DNA of 46,253 bases from Bacteroidota bacterium (GCA_963169455.1 CAUJDW010000009.1:1-46253), one strand, 5' to 3'; positions 15,840 through 25,188 are shown, numbered from the stretch's first letter. Numbers and translations: made by a program. The notes: generated from the sequence alone by a model not told the origin.

Positions 15840-18449
15840 ATGAAAAACCTGCTTCTTCCCGCCCTGTTTCTGCCCTTGTTTTCCCTGGCAGCTTTCGCTC
15901 AAAAAAACGACAACATGTCTATTGACACCCTGCAGTGCGCCTGGGAGTTCAAGGCCTTCGACCAGGACAACTGGATGCCTGCCACCGTTCCGGGCAGTGT
16001 GCACACCGACCTGCTCGACAACGGCATTATAGAAGACCCCTACTACCGCCTCAACGAGCGCAACCTGCAATGGATAGACAAGAACAACTGGGCTTACCGA
16101 ACTCAGTTTCAATTGGGTAAAAGCCTTCTTGGCCGGGAAAGGATCACCTTTGAATTTCTGGGGCTGGACACCTACGCCGACGTGTACCTGAACGACAAGC
16201 TCATTCTGCTGGCCGACAATTTCCACCGCAGTTGGGAGGTTGACGTCAAACCCTATCTGAAGGAAGATGCCAACGAACTGTACATCCTTTTCCACTCCCC
16301 TATTCAGATCGGGCTGGAAAAGCTGGAAGCGCACGGTTACGGCCTGCCGGCAGTCAACGACCAGTCGGAAAACGGCGGCCTGGGCGACAAAAAGGTCAGC
16401 GTTTTCATCCGTAAGCCCGGCTACCATTTCGGCTGGGACTGGGGCCCCCGCCTTACCACTTCCGGCATTTGGCGCCCCATCCTGGTGAAAGCATGGGATG
16501 AAGCCCGCCTGACGGATGCCTATTTCCACCAGGAATCCGTCGATGCCAGCCTCGCCCGGCTGGACGTCCGGGTTTCCGTTGAGGCCGAGCGGGAAAGCTC
16601 CGCCACCCTCGCCGTGTACTGGCAGGACAGCCTGCTGGCCCGGCAGGAAATTGCCCTGAAATCAGGGGCACAGGAAACCAGCCTGCCCCTGGAAATACGC
16701 CAGCCCCGCCTGTGGTGGACGAAAGAATTCGGCGAACCCTACCTCTACCCACTGACGGTAGTGCTGGAAAAAGACGGGCAGCCCATCAGCAGGCTGGAGC
16801 ATAAGATCGGGCTGCGCAACATCCGCATCGTACAGGAGCCCGACGCCGACGGCAATGGGCGCTCCTTTTACGTAGAACTCAACGGCAAGGCGCTTTTCTC
16901 CAAAGGCGCCAACTACATCCCCAATGACGTCTTCCTCAACCGCCTGACGCCCGAATGGTATCACCGGATCGTACAGGCAGCCGCCGACGCCAACATGAAC
17001 ATGCTGCGCATCTGGGGCGGCGGCTTTTACGAAGACGACATATTTTACAACCTCTGCGACGAACAGGGTATTCTGGTGTGGCAGGACTTCATGTTCGCCT
17101 GCAGCATGTACCCCGGCGACAGCGCCTTCATCGAGAGCGTGCGCCAGGAGGCCATTTACAACATCAGGCGCCTGCGCAACCACCCGTCCATAGCGCTGTG
17201 GTGCGGCAACAACGAGATCGACGTGGCCTGGGCCCAGTTCAGGGAGGCATCGGGCTGGGGCTGGAAACAGCGCTACACCATGGAGCAGCGCAGCGCCATC
17301 TGGAGCGCCTACGAGCGCGTTTTCCACCGGCTGCTGCCCGAACTGGTGGAGGCGTATCACCCCGGAGCATTTTACTGGCCCTCTTCCCCCTACGCCATCC
17401 CCGGCGAACACGCCACCTACAACAGCACCTCCGGCGATATCCACTACTGGGGCGTCTGGCATGGCGAGCACCCCTTCCGCGACTTTCGCAAGTACATCGG
17501 GCGCTTCATGAGCGAATACGGATTCCAGTCGTTCCCGGAGTTCCGCTCCGTGAAGCAGTACACCCTGCCTGAAGACTACGACATCGAATCGGAAGTGATG
17601 GCGTCGCACCAGCGCAGCGGCATCGGCAACCTGCGCATCCGCTCGTACATGAAGGACAACTATCAGGTACCCGGGGAGTTCGGCCAGTTCCTCTACGTGG
17701 GGCAGATCCTGCAGGCGGAAGCCATCAAGTTCGCCATCGAGGCTCACCGCACGGCCAAGCCCTACTGCATGGGCACCCTGTACTGGCAGATCAACGATTG
17801 CTGGCCCGTGGCCTCCTGGTCGGGCATCGATTACTACCTCCGCTGGAAAGCCCTGCATTACTTCGTGCGCGATGCCTTCAGGAAGGAAACCATCGCTTTC
17901 ATCGATGGCGACGACAAGCTGAAAATTTTTACCTGTTCGGACCGGATGGCGCCTGCAGAGGCCCAGCTCCATCTGGAGTTGATGGATTTCAACGGAAAAA
18001 CCCTGTGGCGGCAGCGGTCGAATGCCCGCCTTTCGCCCGACAGCGCGCTGGTGGCGGCCGAATTCCCGCTGAGCCACTTCGAAAACATGGGCAGCAAAGA
18101 GGGCATGGTGCTCCGGGCCCGCCTTTACGAAAATGAGCAGTTGCTCCACGAAAACCTGTACTATTTCACAGCGCCCAAAGGCCTGAAACTGCCTGCCGAC
18201 CCCCAGCTCGCCATCACCATGGAAATGGCGGATAAGGGCGATTATATCCTCAGCCTGAGCTGCAAAGCATTGGCGAAGAACCTGTTCCTCTCCTTCGAAG
18301 AGGCGGACGGCTTTTTCTCGGACAACTACTTCGACCTGCTGCCCGGCGAGCAAAAGGTGGTGCGCTTTACGCCCCAAAAGCCCATGGAAAAGCCCCTGGC
18401 CGCAAAGGATTTGTCGGTGCTGCACCTGGCGGAAACCATGGCGCCCTGA
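15840..18449 (+). CDS. Secreted beta-mannosidase (GH2)
   Basis: An exo-beta-mannosidase releasing mannose from the ends of beta-mannans or glycoprotein glycans. 869 residues. A signal peptide (about 1-20, MKNLLLPALFLPLFSLAAFA) is followed by an N-terminal sugar-binding domain, an Ig-like GH2 domain and the TIM barrel. Predicted acid/base is Glu459 (LWCGNNEIDVAW); predicted nucleophile is Glu559 (SEYGFQSFPE). WGGGFYEDDIFY and PSSPYAIPGE are typical of the beta-mannosidase branch. No sorting domain is visible at the C-terminus, so it is probably periplasmic. No SusC/SusD genes are nearby, so it is not in an obvious polysaccharide utilisation locus. Confidence 0.92.
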   Translation: MKNLLLPALFLPLFSLAAFAQKNDNMSIDTLQCAWEFKAFDQDNWMPATVPGSVHTDLLDNGIIEDPYYRLNERNLQWIDKNNWAYRTQFQLGKSLLGRERITFEFLGLDTYADVYLNDKLILLADNFHRSWEVDVKPYLKEDANELYILFHSPIQIGLEKLEAHGYGLPAVNDQSENGGLGDKKVSVFIRKPGYHFGWDWGPRLTTSGIWRPILVKAWDEARLTDAYFHQESVDASLARLDVRVSVEAERESSATLAVYWQDSLLARQEIALKSGAQETSLPLEIRQPRLWWTKEFGEPYLYPLTVVLEKDGQPISRLEHKIGLRNIRIVQEPDADGNGRSFYVELNGKALFSKGANYIPNDVFLNRLTPEWYHRIVQAAADANMNMLRIWGGGFYEDDIFYNLCDEQGILVWQDFMFACSMYPGDSAFIESVRQEAIYNIRRLRNHPSIALWCGNNEIDVAWAQFREASGWGWKQRYTMEQRSAIWSAYERVFHRLLPELVEAYHPGAFYWPSSPYAIPGEHATYNSTSGDIHYWGVWHGEHPFRDFRKYIGRFMSEYGFQSFPEFRSVKQYTLPEDYDIESEVMASHQRSGIGNLRIRSYMKDNYQVPGEFGQFLYVGQILQAEAIKFAIEAHRTAKPYCMGTLYWQINDCWPVASWSGIDYYLRWKALHYFVRDAFRKETIAFIDGDDKLKIFTCSDRMAPAEAQLHLELMDFNGKTLWRQRSNARLSPDSALVAAEFPLSHFENMGSKEGMVLRARLYENEQLLHENLYYFTAPKGLKLPADPQLAITMEMADKGDYILSLSCKALAKNLFLSFEEADGFFSDNYFDLLPGEQKVVRFTPQKPMEKPLAAKDLSVLHLAETMAP

Positions 18450-18473
18450 CACGGGAAGGGCAATACAAGGGCC

Positions 18474-19382
18474 CTACAACCTGCGCCGCCGGGCCTGCTG
18501 GCGGAAGAATATGGTTTTCTCGGAAGCCACCCACACCTCCTTGTTGGAAATAAAGTCGATGGATTCGTACTGGGTGGGGGCGATGCAGCGGGGCACGCGG
18601 CGGCGTGTGGCGGCGCCCTTCAGGAAATTCCCCTCCGGGAAATCCCGGAACAGGTAAATGCTCGTTTTGACGAGCGGGATAAAACCAAAGAGCGGTTTGA
18701 ACCAATAGGACAGCAGGGCCACCGATTGCCCATCCGGGCTGATGGCCGCCCCGGTAACCACCCGCTTTCTGAGCAACAGGCTGTCCTGAAGCCTGGCCGT
18801 GTACCGGCCCGGGGCGGCGGGCAGGGTGTAGTGTTTGGTATAATAGTTGCCCCGCTGCAGGCGGTTTTTCGAAAAAAGGTGCAGGGTGTCGCGGAACCAG
18901 AAAAAGCCCTCCATGTCAAAATTGCATTGCTCCGGCGGCGGCGGGAATTCATGCTGGCCCGGGTAGCTGAAAAGGATGGAATCCAGCCGCCGGGTGGCAG
19001 GATGGAAGATGTAGATACACAGGTCGCGGCGTGCATTGCCGTTATTTCCGAAGTCGCCGATATATAGCCTGCCTTCGTCATCGGCCGCCAGGGCTTCCCA
19101 GTCGCGGTTGCGGGCGCCGGGCGCCGGCAGGGCCAGTTTCAGCTTGCCCCGCTCGTCCGTCAGGTAAAGTTCCGCGCCGTTCCCGCTGTCGTTGAGCCAC
19201 CACAGGCTGTCGGGGCCGGCATAGTGCAGGCCTGAAACCTCGGCAAGGGCATCCGGCAATATGATCTTTTTCTTCTGGCGGCCCTGCCCGAAAACAGGCA
19301 GAAGGGCGCAGCACAATATCAGGGCGAGTGTATTACGAAGCACTTTTTTGCTCAAAGATAAACGACAGCTGGAACATTTCAC
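18474..19382 (-). CDS. Secreted propeller-like protein of unknown function
   Basis: A 302-residue exported protein with a signal sequence (hydrophobic stretch about 16-31, ending ALLPVFGQG). The mature part has repeated strand motifs such as AEVSGLHYAGPDSLWWLNDSGNGAELYLTD, LAADDEGRLYIGDFGNNGNARRD and DMEGFFWFRDTLHLFSKNR, which resemble beta-propeller/NHL-like or SdiA-regulated-type folds. I cannot assign a function. It converges with the beta-mannosidase gene (24-base gap). The tandem repeat at 19422-19656 lies in its upstream region, where a promoter would be expected. Confidence 0.75.
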   Translation of the reverse strand: MKCSSCRLSLSKKVLRNTLALILCCALLPVFGQGRQKKKIILPDALAEVSGLHYAGPDSLWWLNDSGNGAELYLTDERGKLKLALPAPGARNRDWEALAADDEGRLYIGDFGNNGNARRDLCIYIFHPATRRLDSILFSYPGQHEFPPPPEQCNFDMEGFFWFRDTLHLFSKNRLQRGNYYTKHYTLPAAPGRYTARLQDSLLLRKRVVTGAAISPDGQSVALLSYWFKPLFGFIPLVKTSIYLFRDFPEGNFLKGAATRRRVPRCIAPTQYESIDFISNKEVWVASEKTIFFRQQARRRRL

Positions 19383-19421
19383 GGCTTTTACCCGGTTGTG
19401 GCGCGCAGGCCGGAAGGCCGG

Positions 19422-19656
19422 AAGGTCGGGTTGGTCGGGTTGGTCGGGTCTTTCGGGGCAATCGGGTTTTTCGGGTCAATCGGGTTGGTCGGGTTGGTCG
19501 GGTCTTTCGGGGCAATCGGGTTTTTCGGGTTTTTCGGGTTTTTCGGGTTTTTCGGGTTTTTCGGGTTTTTCGGGTTTTTCGGGTTTTTCGGGTTTTGTCG
19601 GGTTTTTCGGGTTTTTCGGGTTTTTCGGGTTTTTCGGGTTTTTCGGGGCAATCGGG
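19422..19656. repeat. 9-base tandem repeat (NNNNTCGGG)n, about 26 units
   Basis: About 26 head-to-tail units end in TCGGG, mostly TTTTTCGGG, with TTGGTCGGG, TCTTTCGGG and GCAATCGGG variants and one 10-base unit (593-602 of 19 kb). A five-unit, 45-base block is itself duplicated (19431-19475 and 19485-19529). Because nine is a multiple of three, several frames on both strands stay open (Gly-Phe-Ser, Asn-Pro-Lys, Lys-Thr-Arg repeats); these are treated as non-coding. The array lies between two divergently read units, about 40 bases upstream of the 18474-19382 gene. Confidence 0.9.
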
Positions 19657-19982
19657 TTTTGTTGGGTGGGTTGGGGTTGCATAAGGCTCACTTCGTCACC
19701 CAGTCCCCAGGGGCCCCCTCTCCTCGTCCCCCCTCTGAGAAGGCCGGAGGCCGGCGCACAGCCATTCCTCTATTCCACTATTTTTACCCGACAAAGCCAT
19801 TGGGCGCCTCCGCCCAGGGAAACAGCGCCCGATGGCAGCGGCGGGCCAATACTCCAATATTCCATCTTCCCCACCACCCCTACCCTTTCCCTGGTATTTT
19901 TCCAGGGCCATTCCAAAAAGCCCGGCAAAAAGTTGCAAGTTCCGGTTGAAACAGCCACATTGCCGGCGCAAAATAGTGCATC
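19657..19982. other. Non-coding region upstream of the ilv leader
   Basis: No credible gene in these 326 bases. It must contain the promoter of the ilv leader transcript and probably that of the divergent gene, but I found no convincing pair of -33 TTTG and -7 TAnnTTTG boxes. TATTTTTA near 19780 is the nearest match. Confidence 0.4.
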
Positions 19983-20072
19983 ATGCTATCCTTCAATAGC
20001 GACATCATTTCGGCCAATACCATTGCTGTAGTCGTGAATCATACCCCACCGCTACCGGGAGAATGGCATTGA
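19983..20072 (+). CDS. ilvL: ilv operon leader peptide rich in Ile and Val codons
   Basis: A 29-codon open frame beginning MLSFNSDIISANTIAVVV, ending PLPGEWH and TGA. It contains two adjacent Ile codons (8-9), another Ile (14), three consecutive Val codons (16-18), and Leu codons 2 and 24. It is followed 22 bases later by an intrinsic terminator and then by ilvD-ilvB-ilvN, the branched-chain amino acid genes. The codon content matches the operon product, as in classical ilv attenuators. Existence is read directly; the regulatory role is inferred and supported by the RNA pairings listed separately. Confidence 0.85.
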   Translation: MLSFNSDIISANTIAVVVNHTPPLPGEWH

Positions 20073-20113
20073 GCCAGGCTGATGGATGCACCAGAAAAAA
20101 GCCGTTCTCCCGG
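20012..20113 (+). promoter_or_regulatory. ilv attenuator alternative RNA structures (1:2 and 2:3)
   Basis: Segment 1 (20012-20024, GGCCAATACCATT) can pair with 20062-20075 (AATGGCATTGAGCC) in 12 pairs with one mismatch and one bulge. Segment 2 (20055-20067, CCGGGAGAATGGC) can pair with the 5' half of the terminator (20101-20113, GCCGTTCTCCCGG) over 13 continuous pairs, one of them G-U. The two pairings exclude each other, and the second excludes the terminator. A ribosome stalled on the Ile/Val codons (20004-20036) would cover segment 1 and free segment 2, favouring read-through. Confidence 0.8.
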
Positions 20114-20126
20114 GAACGGCTTTTTT
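20095..20126 (+). terminator. Attenuator terminator of the ilv leader
   Basis: A 13-pair stem (AAAAAAGCCGTTC with GAACGGCTTTTTT) with loop TCCCGG ends in six T residues: a textbook intrinsic terminator, which could also work on the other strand. It lies 22 bases after the leader stop and 194 bases before the ilvD ATG. Confidence 0.88.
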
Positions 20127-20255
20127 CGTTTGAGAAGGCGTGCAAGTGGCGGGGAATGAGAAAGGATCGTAAGATACATTAACATAAAAAACTAAAAATC
20201 AATATTTTATTCACCAAAAACCCGCACTGACGGCCGTAACAATTTTTTATTTTCA

Positions 20256-20287
20256 TTAGCAATTGGCTTCGGCCGGGCTTACTTTTG
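20256..20287 (+). promoter_or_regulatory. Candidate promoter directly upstream of ilvD
   Basis: TACTTTTG at 20280-20287 is a perfect match to the Bacteroidota -7 consensus TAnnTTTG; the -33 position has TTA (20256-20258) instead of TTG, 21 bases away. If active, ilvD would have a second promoter that bypasses the attenuator. It also shows that the in-frame ATG at 20285 is not the gene start. Confidence 0.4.
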
Positions 20288-20320
20288 AAAACCCTAATTC
20301 CACAGGAAAAGGCACTATCT

Positions 20321-22000
20321 ATGGCAGAACTCAACAAGTATAGCAAAAGGATCACGCAGGACGAGACCCTGCCCGGGGCCCAGGCCATGTTGTATGGCGT
20401 AGGGCTTACGGAGGCCGACATGCAGAAAGCCCAGGTCGGCATCGTCAGCACCGGCTGGGAGGGCAACCCATGCAACATGCACCTCAACGGGCTGGCCGCG
20501 CAGGCCAAACAGGGCGTTGCGGATGCCGGGCTCATCGGGCTGGTGTTTCACACTATCGGCGTCAGCGACGGCATGTCGATGGGCACCAGCGGCATGCGGT
20601 TTTCGCTGCCTTCCCGCGACATCATCGCCGACTCCATCGAAACCGTCGTTTCCGCCCAGTGGTACGACGCCCTGATAGCCGTAGTGGGCTGCGACAAAAA
20701 CATGCCCGGGGCCATGATGGCCATGGGGCGCCTCAACAGGCCGGCCATCCTGGTGTATGGCGGCACCATCAGCCCGGGGCATTATAAAGGCAAGGCCCTG
20801 GACATCGTCTCCGCTTTCGAGGCCTTCGGGCAGCGCATCGCAGGCAATATGGAAGAAGAGGACTTTCGCAACATCATACAGCGGGCATGCCCCGGCCCCG
20901 GCGCCTGCGGCGGCATGTACACGGCCAACACCATGGCCTCCGCCATCGAAGCCCTGGGCATGGCGCTGCCGCTCAACTCCTCCTACCCCGCCAACGTGCC
21001 GGAAAAGGTAACGGACACCATGCGCGTGGGCGCAGCCATCCGCAAGCTGATGGAAAAAGGCATCCGCCCCAGAGACATCATGACGCGCGAAGCATTCGAA
21101 AACGCCCTGACGGTAGTTACCGCCCTGGGCGGCTCCACCAATGCCGTGCTGCACATGATCGCCATCGCCAAATCGGCAGGCGTCCCCCTGACGATTGACG
21201 ATTTTCAGCGCATCAGCGACAAAACGCCCTTCCTGGCCGACCTCAAGCCCAGCGGGCGCTACGTCATGGAAGACCTCTATAATGTGGGCGGCGTGCCGGC
21301 CGTCATGAAAATGCTGCTGGAAGCAGGCTACCTGCACGGCCATTGCCTGACCGTCACCGGCAAAACGGTAGCGGAAAACCTGGCCGAAGCAGCACCCCTG
21401 GCGGAAGGGCAGGACGTCATCCGGCCGCTCAGCAACCCCATCAAAAAAGCCGGCCACATTCAGATCCTTTACGGCAACCTGGCCGAGCAGGGCGCGGTGG
21501 CCAAGATCACCGGAAAGGAAGGCGAACGCTTTACCGGCAAGGCCCGCGTTTTTGACGGCGAAGACGCCACCAATGAGGCCATCCGGAACAAAGAGATCCA
21601 GGCCGGCGATGTCGTCGTCATCCGTTATTGCGGGCCGAAAGGCGCCCCCGGCATGCCGGAAATGCTTAAGCCTACATCGGCACTGATGGGCGAAGGCCTG
21701 GGCGACAAAGTCGCCCTGATCACCGATGGGCGCTTCTCCGGCGGAACCCACGGCTTCGTTGTCGGGCACATCACCCCGGAAGCGCAGGACGGCGGCCTGA
21801 TCGCCCTGCTGAAAGACGGCGACGAGATTACCATCGACGCCGTCCGCAACCTGCTCGAAGCCCGGCTTTCGGCGGAAGAGATCGAACAGCGGAGGCGGGA
21901 CTGGAAACAACCGCCCCTCAATGCCGAAAGCGGGCTGCTGCGCAAGTACGCCCGCACCGTATCCTCCGCCAGCGAGGGTTGCGTGACGGATGAAATATAA
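20321..22000 (+). CDS. ilvD: Dihydroxy-acid dehydratase
   Basis: Dehydrates dihydroxy-isovalerate and dihydroxy-methylvalerate to the keto acids for valine, leucine and isoleucine. 559 residues from the ATG at 20321 ([12 protein letters not shown], the usual family start). Predicted iron-sulfur ligands are Cys51 (WEGNPCNMH), Cys124 ([10 protein letters not shown]) and Cys196 ([11 protein letters not shown]). The C-terminal [17 protein letters not shown] is characteristic. First structural gene of ilvDBN, 38 bases before ilvB. Confidence 0.96.
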   Translation: MAELNKYSKRITQDETLPGAQAMLYGVGLTEADMQKAQVGIVSTGWEGNPCNMHLNGLAAQAKQGVADAGLIGLVFHTIGVSDGMSMGTSGMRFSLPSRDIIADSIETVVSAQWYDALIAVVGCDKNMPGAMMAMGRLNRPAILVYGGTISPGHYKGKALDIVSAFEAFGQRIAGNMEEEDFRNIIQRACPGPGACGGMYTANTMASAIEALGMALPLNSSYPANVPEKVTDTMRVGAAIRKLMEKGIRPRDIMTREAFENALTVVTALGGSTNAVLHMIAIAKSAGVPLTIDDFQRISDKTPFLADLKPSGRYVMEDLYNVGGVPAVMKMLLEAGYLHGHCLTVTGKTVAENLAEAAPLAEGQDVIRPLSNPIKKAGHIQILYGNLAEQGAVAKITGKEGERFTGKARVFDGEDATNEAIRNKEIQAGDVVVIRYCGPKGAPGMPEMLKPTSALMGEGLGDKVALITDGRFSGGTHGFVVGHITPEAQDGGLIALLKDGDEITIDAVRNLLEARLSAEEIEQRRRDWKQPPLNAESGLLRKYARTVSSASEGCVTDEI

Positions 22001-22038
22001 CCGGCCCCAAATAGCCTGATTCACAAAAGCATCAAAAA

Positions 22039-23787
22039 ATGAAACAGCATGCTCAGCAGCCCCTCGAAGCGGCTGCGCCAGCGACGAAACCCAAAGAACG
22101 CATGTCCGGCGCCGAAGCGGTGCTGCGCTGCCTGATCGAAGAACAGGTCGACACCATTTTCGGGTACCCGGGTGGCGCGATCATGCCGGTGTACGATGCG
22201 CTGTACCACTACCAGGACAGGCTGCGCCACGTGCTGCCGCGGCATGAGCAGGGCGCCATACACGCCGCCGAGGGCTACGCCCGGGTGACGCGCAGAACCG
22301 GCGTTTGCATGGCCACCTCCGGCCCCGGCGCCACCAACCTCATTACCGGCCTGAGCGACGCCATCCTGGACTCCACGCCCCTGGTCTGCATCACCGGGCA
22401 GGTGGCCTACCACCTGCTCGGGTCGGACGCCTTCCAGGAAACCGACGTCATCAACTGCACCATGCCGGTAACCAAATGGAACTACCAGGTCACCCGCGCC
22501 GAGGAAATCCCCGAGATTTTCGCCAAAGCCTTTTACATCGCCAATTCCGGGCGCCCCGGCCCGGTGGTGATCGACATTACCAAAAACGCCCAGCTGGAAG
22601 AGCTGGACTTCGAGTACCGGCCCCGCCCCTTCATCCGCAGTTATCACCCCATGCCCAAGCCCGACCCCGAGATACTGCGGGAAGCCGCCGAGCTGATCAA
22701 CCGGGCCGAACGGCCGCTGATCCTGGCCGGGCACGGCATACAGATCGCCCATGCCCAGGAGGACTTCCGCGCTTTTGTGGAAAAAACCGGCATCCCCCTG
22801 GCCTGCACCATCCACGGGCTGTCCACCATCCCCTCCGGCCATCCGCTGCACATGGGCATGCTGGGCATGCATGGCAACTACGCGCCCAACATGCTGCAAA
22901 ACCAGTGCGATGTGCTCATCGCCATCGGCATGCGCTTCGACGACCGCGTCACGGGCCGCCTCGACCGCTACGCCAGGCAGGCCAAGGTCATCCATATCGA
23001 GATCGACGCCTCGGAGATCAACAAGAACGTCCACGCTCACATCCCCATTCACTCCGACGCCAAAGTAGCCCTGCAGCGCCTGCTGCCGCTGGTGCAGGAA
23101 AAATCCTATCCGGGCTGGATCGCGGAGTTCAAAAAGCTGGACGCCATCGAATATGAAAAGGTCATCAGCCGCGACCTGAAGCCCACGCCTCAGGGGCACA
23201 TCAAAATGGGCATGGCGGTGCGCGAGGTGTCGAACCAGACGAAGGGCATGGCCATCGTGGCCACCGACGTGGGGCAGCACCAGATGGCCGCAGCGCGCTA
23301 CTACGAGTATAAGAGCACCAACCAGTGGGTTTCCTCGGGCGGCGCCGGCACCATGGGCTACGGGCTGCCCGCCGCTTTCGGCGCCAAGCTCGCCATGCCC
23401 GAACGCGAGGTGGTAGCCTTCATCGGCGACGGCGGGTTCCAGATGACGCTGCAGGAACTGGGCATGTGCTCGCAATGGAAGGTGGGCGTCAAGATCGTAC
23501 TGCTCGACAACAACTACCTCGGTATGGTGCGGCAGTGGCAGCAGTTGTTCTTCGACCGCCGCTACTCCTCCGTAGCCCTCACCAACCCCGATTTTGTCAA
23601 GATCGCCGAGGGCTTCGGCGTGCCGGGGCGCACCATCGACAAACCGGAAGGCCTGCCCGGCGCCGTGGCCGCCATGCTGGCCCACGACGGGCCCTACCTG
23701 CTCCACATCCGCGTGGAGATGGAGGAAAACATCTTCCCCATGGTGCCCGCCGGCTGCGCGGTGGACGAGGTGGTGCTGGAGCGATAG
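22039..23787 (+). CDS. ilvB: Acetolactate synthase large subunit
   Basis: Thiamine-diphosphate enzyme condensing pyruvate with pyruvate or 2-ketobutyrate. The 582 residues hold the three-domain ThDP fold. The catalytic Glu is in [15 protein letters not shown], the FAD-type middle domain includes [12 protein letters not shown] and [10 protein letters not shown], and the ThDP/Mg motif is [13 protein letters not shown]...[12 protein letters not shown] short, Gln/Ala-rich N-terminal tail (about 25 residues) precedes the core. The small regulatory subunit follows 65 bases downstream. Confidence 0.96.
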   Translation: MKQHAQQPLEAAAPATKPKERMSGAEAVLRCLIEEQVDTIFGYPGGAIMPVYDALYHYQDRLRHVLPRHEQGAIHAAEGYARVTRRTGVCMATSGPGATNLITGLSDAILDSTPLVCITGQVAYHLLGSDAFQETDVINCTMPVTKWNYQVTRAEEIPEIFAKAFYIANSGRPGPVVIDITKNAQLEELDFEYRPRPFIRSYHPMPKPDPEILREAAELINRAERPLILAGHGIQIAHAQEDFRAFVEKTGIPLACTIHGLSTIPSGHPLHMGMLGMHGNYAPNMLQNQCDVLIAIGMRFDDRVTGRLDRYARQAKVIHIEIDASEINKNVHAHIPIHSDAKVALQRLLPLVQEKSYPGWIAEFKKLDAIEYEKVISRDLKPTPQGHIKMGMAVREVSNQTKGMAIVATDVGQHQMAAARYYEYKSTNQWVSSGGAGTMGYGLPAAFGAKLAMPEREVVAFIGDGGFQMTLQELGMCSQWKVGVKIVLLDNNYLGMVRQWQQLFFDRRYSSVALTNPDFVKIAEGFGVPGRTIDKPEGLPGAVAAMLAHDGPYLLHIRVEMEENIFPMVPAGCAVDEVVLER

Positions 23788-23852
23788 GTTGCAGGGCGCA
23801 TAGCCGCGCCTGATTCAAAAAGCTTTTTTAAAAAGGATTCAATATCAGGGCG

Positions 23853-24392
23853 ATGTCAGAAAAAAAATACTACACCATAACAGTTTTCACGGAGAACCAG
23901 TCGGGGCTGCTGTCGCGGGTAGTGTCCGTGTTCAGCCGGCGGCACGTCAATATAGAGAGCCTGACGACCAGCCGTTCGTCCATTCCGGGCATACACCGCT
24001 TCACCATCGTTGCCCACGTTACGCAGGAGATGGTGCAGAAGCTGGTGGCCCAACTGGAGCGGCAGGTGGATGTGCTGAAGGCCTTCTTCTACGAACCCGA
24101 CGAGATCGTTTACCAGGAAGTCGCCCTGTACAAGGTGCCGACGCACATCTTCTCCAACAGCGACAACGTGGAACAGCTCATCCGCTCTTTTAACGCCCGC
24201 ATCCTGCTGATCGAACCCGAGTTTATCGTCATCGAAAAAACAGGGCACGAACACGAAACGGAGGCGCTGTTCAAAGAGCTGGAACAAATAGGCATCTACG
24301 AGTTCGTCCGCTCCGGCCGGGTGGCCATCGTGAAGCCCATGGAGCGGCTGAACAAATACCTGCAGTCGCTGGAGGTGGAGATGGAGGAGTGA
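23853..24392 (+). CDS. ilvN: Acetolactate synthase small (regulatory) subunit
   Basis: Confers valine feedback inhibition on IlvB. The 179-residue protein has an N-terminal ACT domain (about 5-80; YTITVFTENQSGLLSRVVSVFSRR and NIESLTTSRS) and a C-terminal ALS_ss_C domain (VRSGRVAIVKP near 150-160). Length fits the long IlvN/IlvH type. Last gene of the ilv unit; no clear terminator was found directly after it. Confidence 0.93.
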   Translation: MSEKKYYTITVFTENQSGLLSRVVSVFSRRHVNIESLTTSRSSIPGIHRFTIVAHVTQEMVQKLVAQLERQVDVLKAFFYEPDEIVYQEVALYKVPTHIFSNSDNVEQLIRSFNARILLIEPEFIVIEKTGHEHETEALFKELEQIGIYEFVRSGRVAIVKPMERLNKYLQSLEVEMEE

Positions 24393-24797
24393 GGGAAAGG
24401 GGGAATACTTGAGTTTTGGAATTGCTGGCCTACATCACCGAAGGCCCTGTTGGGTTGGTTGAGGCCGGAAAGATAGCGGTTGTGGGAGCGGTGATGGAGC
24501 TCATCAGGGAGGATACGGGGGGCTGAGGGCGAAAAAATTATTCCTGAAAAGCAACTAATCCCGGCCCTTTTCGTTACATTTGCAGTAAGGATTTCAAGAA
24601 TCCTGGCTGAAACGCTGGCCTTTAGTATAGTTTGCCTGCAGATTTTATATCTTCTTTTCCGAGTCGATCTAGAATTTCCCCGTCTCTCCATACTGGTCCG
24701 CCGCTAAGCAACTCTGCTTTTTTTCCGTGCATGTAGCATGGGAGAAAGGCCGAGGGAAGCTTGAAGTGCTATTGTTTTACCCTTAATTTTTTTTACA
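24393..24797. other. Intergenic region with a long 5' leader of the RRM gene
   Basis: No credible gene in these 405 bases. TACATTTG at 24575-24582 matches the Bacteroidota -7 consensus and would start a transcript near 24589, giving the RRM gene a 5' UTR of about 200 bases. The last stretch before the ATG is T-rich (CCCTTAATTTTTTTTAC). The -33 position is not TTG. Confidence 0.4.
24575..24582 (+). promoter_or_regulatory. Candidate -7 box of the RRM gene
   Basis: Exact TAnnTTTG match (TACATTTG) on the coding strand, about 215 bases ahead of the ATG. There is no recognisable -33 TTG at the expected spacing, so the call rests on one box. Confidence 0.38.
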
Positions 24798-25115
24798 ATG
24801 AACATTTTTGTAGCCAAACTCAGCTTTGACACGCAAAGCGAGGACCTGAAAGAAGCTTTTGAAACTTATGGCGCCGTCAGCTCCGCCAAAGTGATCGATG
24901 ACCAGTATACCGGGAAATCGAGAGGTTTCGGTTTTGTCGAAATGGACAATGACGACGAGGCCAGAGAGGCCATCAGAAACCTGAATGATTCCGAACTTGA
25001 TGGCAGGACCATTGTCGTCAAGAAAGCGGAACCCCGCACCGGCAACCGCGACAACAACCGCGGCGGAGGTGGTGGCGGCGGCTACCGCGACCGCAACCGC
25101 GACAACAGGTGGTAA
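24798..25115 (+). CDS. RRM RNA-binding protein with RGG-like tail
   Basis: A 105-residue cytoplasmic single-RRM protein of the glycine-rich type widespread in Bacteroidota and cyanobacteria. RNP2 is NIFVAKLSF (2-10) and RNP1 is SRGFGFVEM (41-49). The tail from about 80 is Arg/Asn/Gly-rich (NRGGGGGGGYRDRNRDN). Such proteins act as RNA chaperones or post-transcriptional regulators, often cold-induced; RNA targets here are unknown. The long predicted 5' leader and a strong terminator make it a monocistronic unit. Confidence 0.92.
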   Translation: MNIFVAKLSFDTQSEDLKEAFETYGAVSSAKVIDDQYTGKSRGFGFVEMDNDDEAREAIRNLNDSELDGRTIVVKKAEPRTGNRDNNRGGGGGGGYRDRNRDNRW

Positions 25116-25188
25116 TCAGTCAGAAGGCCAGGCTGGCGCCCTTTAAGGTTGCTTAACTGCCTTCCTCATAACTGAAGCAAAAAATCAT

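Noticed and set aside
16662-18452. 596-codon minus-strand frame opposite the beta-mannosidase
   Set aside because: Antisense shadow; the plus-strand protein has intact GH2 catalytic residues.
19261-20031. 256-codon plus-strand frame with Gly-Phe-Ser repeats
   Set aside because: Created by the 9-base tandem repeat, which keeps several frames open on both strands; flanking parts show no protein-like features.
20285-20320. Upstream ATG (20285) as the ilvD start
   Set aside because: It overlaps a perfect -7 promoter box, and the added residues do not match the family; 20321 does.
20315-23706. Long minus-strand frames opposite ilvD and ilvB
   Set aside because: Composition-driven shadows rich in Gly, His and Val without family motifs.
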